A stretch of DNA of 64,000 bases from Harmothoe impar (taxonomy: Eukaryota; Annelida; Polychaeta; Phyllodocida; Polynoidae): contig OX381706.1 of the NCBI GenBank assembly GCA_947462335.1, forward strand, positions 14,112,784 through 14,176,783. The letters are read 5' to 3'. Within the stretch, counting starts at the first letter, position 1. The number at the start of each line of letters is the position of its first letter. Below, piece after piece: positions 12,301 to 21,300 of the stretch. Below the pieces are notes generated by a model. It was not told the origin of the DNA. It was given only the letters and a program-made list of their open reading frames with translations, and searched no databases. The translations under genes were made by a program, and so were the position numbers.

Positions 12301-15300
12301 CAGGCATAATTTATGCATGCCTATGATTTAAGTCATTTCTGGTTGATATTCTGAGTTGTACAAATGCTGAGCTGGTGTATACTTACTAGAGGGTCTGAGA
12401 CTCGAGCATGTCGCAGTGGTGGAGGAGGTCGGCAAGGTGAGACACGAACCACCAACTGCCGCAGCTAGACCTACAACGGACAATATTTTCGATATAAAAA
12501 CAGCCAAATATCATCTAAATATTGGTTATTTTCTAATCTACTCAAAAAGAGGGGGTGGGAGTTTTCGCTGGTCCCCCGTCCATTATCAAGGACGCAGGTC
12601 CCTAACGCGGGGTCACACTCTCCATCTTTGGCAAAGTTCAAAACATGTGTACAGGAGAGTGCACGTCGCGCATGTGCCTGCACATGCGCGATGTACACTC
12701 TCCTGCACATGTTTTGGACTTTGCCAAAGATGGAGAGTGAGGGATGACGTCTTAGGTCACGTGTTAGCTCTTAGAGAGCTAGTACTAGATAGCCAGGGCC
12801 TGCGGGTTAGCCCCCGGCACCCGTGGGAACCAGCGAAGTGGGAGTTATCAGTATCATACTATGGTATCAAATGTGGTACTGTTACCGGTAGACTTATCAA
12901 TGGCTGTGATGGTTTTCAAGTGTAAGAGGGAAAGGTTACTTAACTGGACCGCTTAATTCATCAATCCATCATGCCCTTAGTTGTCATGATGCATGAATGC
13001 AGCCCTAGCGAATAACTCTCCAGTACTGCATTCAAACATCATGCTGACCCAACGGGCTTGATGCACTGATGCAGCATGAGTGCATCATCTTTTATAGACA
13101 TACCCGGTACTGTCATTAAAGATGGTATATCAGCTAATACACTTCGCAAACCTTTTCTTCAAAATGGATATAATTTTAATGTCAAGGGTTTGATTATTAT
13201 TTTAGCTGATATGCAATGCTTGTATGCAATGCTCAATGTTAAATATATTTGTCTATAAATGAATGATTTGAGATGTTGCTTATTCACCTCACTGACTCAG
13301 TGTCCCCCCTATGTGAGCATACCAGGAACTAAGCTACCGTAAATTCTCGCGTATAAGCCTAACTCGCGTACAAGCCGCACCCATAACTTTGACAATTTAT
13401 ATAAGCGGTAGAGGGGGTCTGAATATTCCGATTTTGGTACTGTAGTATACTAATAAAAACTCTCGTATAAGCCGCACCCTATATAGGCATGTTTGGTGTC
13501 AAAAGAAAGCTGAGTCTGACTCGCGTACAAGCCGCGGCTTCTACGCGAGAATTTACGGTAATAGGGAAAGCACTGAGCCATGCAGTATCAACGCATGTGC
13601 ACATCTTATAGACTAAGACACTGCCAATAATCTTAAAAGTTCGGGTAGACATATGGGATAGGATGTACAATAGGAATATGATGAGACAAAAAAATCTCCA
13701 AACATTTAGCTGATAGACCATCTTTAAAAGGTGAAGCCACATCAATGACAGTGGGGCAGTGTGGCAGTAAAGGCAGAGGTAGCACCTAGACTCCTACATT
13801 ATGACCGGGTATCAGATAAGACTCACGTGGCCTCCTTGATGACCTGGTGGATGTCAAACTCCAGGGTGGCGAGGAGGATGTGGTCCCAGGCCTGGAGGTG
13901 CGCCTGCCCGCCGTAGGCGTTGATACAGAACTGGGCGTGGTACTGCACGTCTATGGCTGCAACACAACAAGGGGGACTGTAAATTCTCTGATTTTATTTT
14001 GAATTTAAAAATTATTTTTATTCAGGAGATTTATGATCTTCAAAAATAAAACTGATTCAGAGTCAGGTTCAGCTTTCATTTGATACCAAACATGCTTATA
14101 GATATCGGTTTATACAAGTTTGTTTTTAAAGTATCCCGATACTACAGTACAAACAGGGATATAAGGGAATGTTCATTTTTAACTAAGTTGGGGGGGGGGG
14201 GGGGGGGGGGGGGGGTAAAATACTATACTGGTGCCCTCATAGCATTGCTATTGTTACAGACATCTATCATTAGGGAGTGGTCATTTTTTAACAACAGGGG
14301 GAGGGGGTCGGTGGATTTTCGTGCAAGCGGGTCGAAATTATTTTGGTCCCCCCATGGGAGGAGTCGAAATCTTTTTGGCCACCCCCTCAGACAAGTTGAA
14401 ATTGAGCGTAGCCGACCCCTTTGAGTTATAGTAACGCGCGGGCTTTTTCGCTAAAAAGGGGTGACATTTTTTTGGTCCCCCCTCAACACAACCCCCCATG
14501 TTGTTAAAAAATGACCACTCCCTTAGTGCTATTGAGATCCCTAGTATTTAGTTCCACATGACCGTAATGGTATGGCAGCATACTGGGATAGTTCCTCCTG
14601 TAGACACCAGGTGGCAGGCTGGTGTGGCTGTGTCCTACTGACCTAGATAGGATTGCACCACTCCATGATGTCAGGTACATATAGACACTGCCCACTGCAG
14701 CCTGCCATGGTGAGCCACAGTCTAGGGGACTTCATATGGTCTTTTAGTATGGTACTTCATATACCCATGGTTCAACTCTGAATCATACTCCAATATGTCT
14801 GTAGGAAGTCCGAGTTGCGCCGGATCTCGCCCCAAAGACAGAAATGACACTCACTATACATTTAGTAATTCTGTCCCTGTTTAGTCCCATATCCACCACA
14901 TATGCGTATGGGACTGATGTCATTGGTATCCAATTTATTTCGATTATCACTATTTTGGTCTGGATTTTTCGATTACCGTAAAACCTTGCGTATAAGCCTA
15001 ACTCGCGTATTAGCCGCACCCCTAACTTTGGCAGATTATATAAGCCGCAGAGGCTTTCTGAAAATTGTTGATTTGGTACTGTAGTATACTTATAAAAACT
15101 CTCGTATAAGCCGCACCCTATATAGGCATGTTTGGTATCAAATGAAAGCTGAGTCTGACTCGCGTATAAGCCGCGGGTTTTACGGTATATTGATATATTT
15201 CAATAACATGAAGATACCTAATACATGTATCTGCTGAGGACATTTCCTAAATCATGGTCATTTCCCATTCATGGTCAAAAAGTGCTCCCTATGAACGATT

Positions 15301-18300
15301 TTTGTCTAGAAATGCTCGCTCTAATGGTGTTTTTTTTTACTATAGAAAAGTATAGAAAAGAATTTGGCAAAGCAAATGTGCTCCTTATAACCGTCTGCTC
15401 CTTTAATATAACGAGATTTCACTGTATTTACCTTTGACGGAGGGGAATATTAAAGAGGATTTACCTTTGACAGAGGGGAATATTAAAGCCGGTTTACCTT
15501 TGACGGAGGGGAACATTAAAGCCGGTTTACCTTTGACGGAGGGGAACATTAAAGCCGGTTTACCTTTGACGGAGGGGAACATTAAAGCCGGTTTACCTTT
15601 GACGGAGGGGAACTTTGACGGAGGGGAACATTAAAGCCGGTTTACCTTTGATGGAGGGGAATATTAAAGACGGTATTTACCTTTGACGGCGGGGAACATT
15701 AAAGCCGGTTTAGCTTTGACGGAGGGGAACATTAAAGCCAATTTACCTTTGACGGAGGGGAATATTAAAGCTGGTTTACCTTTGACGGAGGGGAACATTA
15801 AAGCCGGTTTGCTTTTGACGGAGAGGAATATTAAAGAGGGATTACCTTTGACGGAGGGGAATATTAAAGAGGGATTACCTTTGACGGAGGGGAACATTAA
15901 AGCCGGTTTACCTTTGACAGAGGGGAACATTAAAGCCGGTTTACCTTTGACGGAGGGGAACATTAAAGCTGGTTTACCTTTGACAGAGGGGAACATTAAA
16001 GCCGGTTTACCTTTAACGGAGGGGAACATTAAAGCCGGTTTACCTTTGACAGAGGGGAACATTAAAGCCGGTATTTACCTTTGACGGAGGGGAATATTAA
16101 AGAGGGATTACCTTTGACGGAGGGGAACATTAAAAAGGGTTTATCTTTAACAGAGGGGAATATTAAAGCCAGTTTATCTTTGACGGAGGGGAACGTTAAA
16201 GGCGGTATTTACCTTTGACGGAGGGGAACGTTAAAGGCGGTTTACCTTTGACGGAGGGGAACATTAAAGCCGGTATTTACCTTTGACGGAGGGGAACATT
16301 AAAGCCGGTTTACCTTTGACGGAGGGGAATATTAAAGCCGGTATTTACCTTTGACGGAGGGGAATATTAAAGCCGGTTTACCTTTGACGGAAGGGAACAT
16401 TAAAGCCAGTTTACCTTTGACGGAAGGGAACATTAAAGCCAGTTTACCTTTGACAGAGGGGAACATTAAAGCTGGTTTACCTTTGACGGAGAACATTAAA
16501 GCCGGTATTTACCTTTGACGGAGGGGAACATTAAAGCCGGTTTAAATTTGACGGAGGGGAATATTAAAGAGGGTTTACCTTTAACGGAGGGGTTGTGGTA
16601 GAGGAGGCGTGTGACCAGCATGCAGTACCAGTTCTCACACAGGTCTCGCAGCTCCAGCAGCACTTGGTCGTCTCCACACAGGATCTGCAGGTGATTGATT
16701 TATTATTGATCTATTCATTTGGCAAAAAGATTCACATAGAAAATCAAAGGGCGCTTTTCAGCTTCTGCCAATGGGACCAATAGAGAAATTTTCCTCAAGA
16801 GTTCATACAGTATCAGGTAGAGGTGGAGTATCAGGTATTAATTAACGTTCACAGTTTATGTCATAAAAAAAGAAGAAATTGTCTTCAGGTATCCCGACCG
16901 ATCCTATTTTTTTTGGCCTTATCCTAATTGTTTTTCCCCCCAAGTATTGGAGGCATTTTTAGTACTTCACTTTTTAAAAAAATAATTAATATTTTTTTAA
17001 ACTGAAAATGCCGGAAATTTCGATCATAACCCTTAAAAGAATCTACTTTTTTTTAGGGTGTGTTCCTAAGATGTTGACTGCTTTAGTAGTCGAAATCTTA
17101 CCCTGCAGATTGTCTCGAAGTGCTTGTTGCCAGCGAAGACGCCGCTGTTCTTCTCCACGCTACACTCTTCCTGCCAATGCCGCCACTTCATCTCAAACTC
17201 AGCCAGCGACTGCCCGTTAAACAACTACAACCAAACACAGCGACTGTCCGTTAAACAACTACAACCAAACACAGTATCTCCCCATTAAAATACTATATAT
17301 GCACAACCAAAAACAGCATTGACTAATACCGTTAAGTTTTGTGAAGAAGCTGCGGCTTGTATGCGAATCTAACCTAGATTTGATTTGATTCCAAATTTGG
17401 CTATATAGGATGCTGGTTATAGCAAAATAGGCGGTGATCCACTGCCACGAATTTGCTGCGTTTTGCTGAGACTTGTGCGTGTAAACACGTAGAGAACGTT
17501 CTATCAGTGGATCAGCTGTTGTGATACCCTGCGACAACGTAGTTGCGAGGGGTGTGCGACCTGCGAGTATATTCGCAGAAATCCAAAAGTTTTGATTTTT
17601 GCGAGTGTACTCGCAAGCAACTTTTGTACAACTAAATTCGCAGGAAACTCGCGGCAGTGGATCACCAGTGGAATGGTACTATTATAAAATAGAAATTCCC
17701 ATACCCAGGTTTATGTTATAGAATTCTCCCGAGTTGGGGGTGCGGGTTAGACGCGGTTTTATTTCATGGTGAATACGGACTGTCAAGGTTAAAGCAATGG
17801 GAGGGCCGTTCCCCAGACGACCGTGAAATAACCCTAGGTCGTATTGCACGCTGTGCCCGTATTGCACGCTCCCAGGGGTCACGTGACCTCGGGAAAGTTT
17901 AATTTCATGTTTTTTCATGTAAAGTTAGGCAGCTTTTGTGTATTTATAATGAAATACTCGTGAAATAACCACTGACTCGGTCACTTTAGCGTGCAGCTCT
18001 GTCTATATACCCGGGGGTTTACAGTAGTGTTAACTTAACTCACAGCGAACAGAGGCATCTTCCTGAGTAGGGTATCCATGGTGACGTGTGCGTCTGACGT
18101 GGCCGCTGAGTGACGTGACAACATTTTACGTGCCTCTTCCACACGACCTTGGAGGATGTAGCAATATACCTGAGGGAAAACAAGAAACATGGACATATAC
18201 AACTGAACAAGGAATGTATATATAGTCATATAGTACTACTGCACTGTTATCAGATTATTTCTATGTAAACAAAGCATCAAGTTTACTACTTGTATCGAAA

Positions 18301-21300
18301 ACTCAGAATGTTAGACCGACACTGTAGGGCTTCTCAAACTACTGTTAGTAGCTAGGCCTACAAGTCTCTAATCAATCACGGTACGAAAAGTCTCGAGATT
18401 AATGGATTAATGCAGTAGATACGAGAATATTCGTTGATGTGAATCGAAGCGTGTTTCTGCTTAGTGGTCCACGTGCACTACTGCTGGTTGTCAGTGTGCC
18501 CGCAGTCTCTGAGATTTCCGGTTTGAAAAATAAAATTATTGCTGACTCACGGCGTCCCAGTAGCTGGGGTGGTCCTGGGGCGTGTCGTGCTCCATGGCTT
18601 TACGTGCCAGGTGCTCCCCCTCCAGGAAGTGCCACCTCATCCACTCCAGCAGCTGTCCCAGCACTGAGCCACCTAAACAGGGAGAAAGGGCAGGTTGTTA
18701 AACATTTTAGCCGCCATTTTATTACCATAAAACCATGTGCATAAGCCGCACCCCGAATTTGGGCCGATCCTATAAGCCGCAGCGTTGATCTGACTTGCGT
18801 AATAGCCGCGGCTTATATGGACGGTTTTATGGTATTTTCAGTTGCAGCAATCAAGGGGCTGTGTAAACCCTACCCTGCAAAACCTGGCATGGTAATCCTT
18901 GTAGCTAAAACTCGCATATAAGCCACACCCTGACTTTGTGGAAACCCTATAAGCCGCACTGGCGATCGCCGCGGCGTCTACGTGAAAATTTACGATAGAC
19001 ATCAATTTTACAGATATATATGTGTGTGTCTGTGTCCGCGAATATGGGCAGCAGACGAACAAAAGGAGCAGAAACGAGGAGAGATATAGCCTTTTAAGAT
19101 TGGTATGGAAGCCTCTAAAATGATTCCAGTTACCACATGTCTATTCTAATGAAAAACGAATTCCTGCAAAATACCGGAGCATAAATTATATTCCTACTTT
19201 TATTTTTTTCTAGCAATACACAATCATGACTATGTAGAACTTTAACAACAGAAATGTACTTACTGGGTTGGACGTCGATGAAGAGTATCTCCGCGAGGCT
19301 CCAGACGAGTTCCGTCATGTCGAACAGCTGAAGCTGTGCTTCGTACTCATACTGCTGGGGGTCATTCTCACTGCAGCTCTTTTCTGGAAGAATTAGACAC
19401 AAATAAAATGCAATTCAATAAATAATTTATGCAAAACACAGACTATTCACCAAATTTCGTGGAAAGTGCCCACTCATTCTTCTATATATGGAAATGTTGA
19501 CGAGTGAACAATTATGAGCAGGCAACACTTGAAAATATTGATACAAGGTATAAATCAATGGAATATATATATCCATGGCTACTCTCATAATTTAGAAATA
19601 GCTGAGAAATTAAGATTGAAATAGACTTCACAAGGAGAGAAAATCACTGGGAACCTGGCACAAAGAGGTGCTAGAATTGGTACGTGAACTGCAAGATAGC
19701 AGGGTTCCCACTATTTTTTCAGCGACAGATTTAACTGACATTTAACTGACTTTTAACTGTCAAATACTTCTTTCAACTGACAAGTTTATTACCGTAACTT
19801 TGCATGTAAAACCCATATTTCACGTCTAACCGTACCCGGACATTTTTGATAATCTAGAATGCAAAGGGTGCATTCTGGTGTGTCTCGTACCATTATTAAA
19901 ATGTTGCTCAAGATACTTTTCAACTAAGAATTTATTGACATTTTCTCAAAATCCATTTAAGTGACTTTTAAAGCAAATAAAAAACAAAACTGACTTTTAA
20001 CTGACTGTTGGGAACCTTGAGATAGACGCTGTGAGTGGCTGTGATACTTACTGTATGCGTTCTGTAGGTCCATGAGGCACGCCTTGATGACGGATCTGTA
20101 CTCACGACTGAACTTTACAAGTCTGCAATATGAGAGAAATGGTGCTTCTTATACATTGTAATATTAAAGTGGATACTTTTGAGGCTGTATGAGGGTGCTT
20201 TAATTATGTAGGGAAGATTTAATCTTATTGACAGCTGCCCAAATATTGTATTGAGAGCTGCGACTCAAGGTTGTCTAGGATATAGTGTTTTCTGTTAGGC
20301 CACTCAAACACACAAAATCCTGAAAAAATTGGTGCGGGAGGGCGCCTTTTTTATTTTTATTTTCTTTCTGTTAAATGAGGGAGGGCCTTTTTTTTATGAA
20401 TAATATTTAAAAGATCATATTTCTATGAATTAATACTAATATATCCATCATTAACATGTCGTGAGTGATGTGTTCAGGCCATAGATATAGGAGTGATAAA
20501 CTGATGCGGCCCCTTTTAACTGTCTGCAAAGCTGATACTTTTTTTAAGTGGCCTTAATGTATTGTTATGTTGATTCTCCCTACAGGGTACATGTATTTGA
20601 GCTGTTTAATGGCAATAAACATGAATCTTCATTCTTGAGGCACAGTCCTTATACTACGTCAACAAACTAAGATGTTCATTTCAGGCACCAACTTACTGTG
20701 ATTTCTGTAGACTGTTTGCCGACTGGGGGGCACACTTTTGTAACTTGAGGAAAATGTCTGCAAAGAATAAAGAACTTGTTAGCTACAATGTAACTTCCTA
20801 TTAAAAATGTCTTCTATAACTAACTTATGTTTATTCCATTTAACCATTTTTTTTAAGATAATTGTCAATCTTTATTCATAAATAGAGTGGCATGGACTTA
20901 CTGTGTGTTTCGTTGACTAGTTTACGGGTTATGGGACCGTGCAAGTCTGTGTTCCACCGTACTTCATGCACGAATGGCTCACCGGAGAGTCGTGCCATCG
21001 GTCCATCTGAAAGAGAAGAGAACCATGCAAGTAATATATTTAGCTTTTTAAGTCTCCCTCTATTGCTCTAAGATTAAGCTCATACAAAATAAAGTCACTG
21101 TACTGCATATGATGGTGTTATATTTTCAGGGTCATTTTACCTTACATTCATGCATACATTCCAACACCTGTGAGTATTCGTGTATCAACCCTACTTTTTC
21201 TGAGTGTTTATAACTTATACTGCTTTACAAGGATATTAAACCATAGTTTGAATGTTCATTAACAAAGATACTAGACAAAGGGTAAAGCATCTCCCTCAGT

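Noticed and set aside
15434..16084. Long ORFs on both strands with [11 protein letters not shown] or [11 protein letters not shown] repeats
   Set aside because: They follow automatically from a 33-bp period without stops. Only read-through from exon 10 would be translated.
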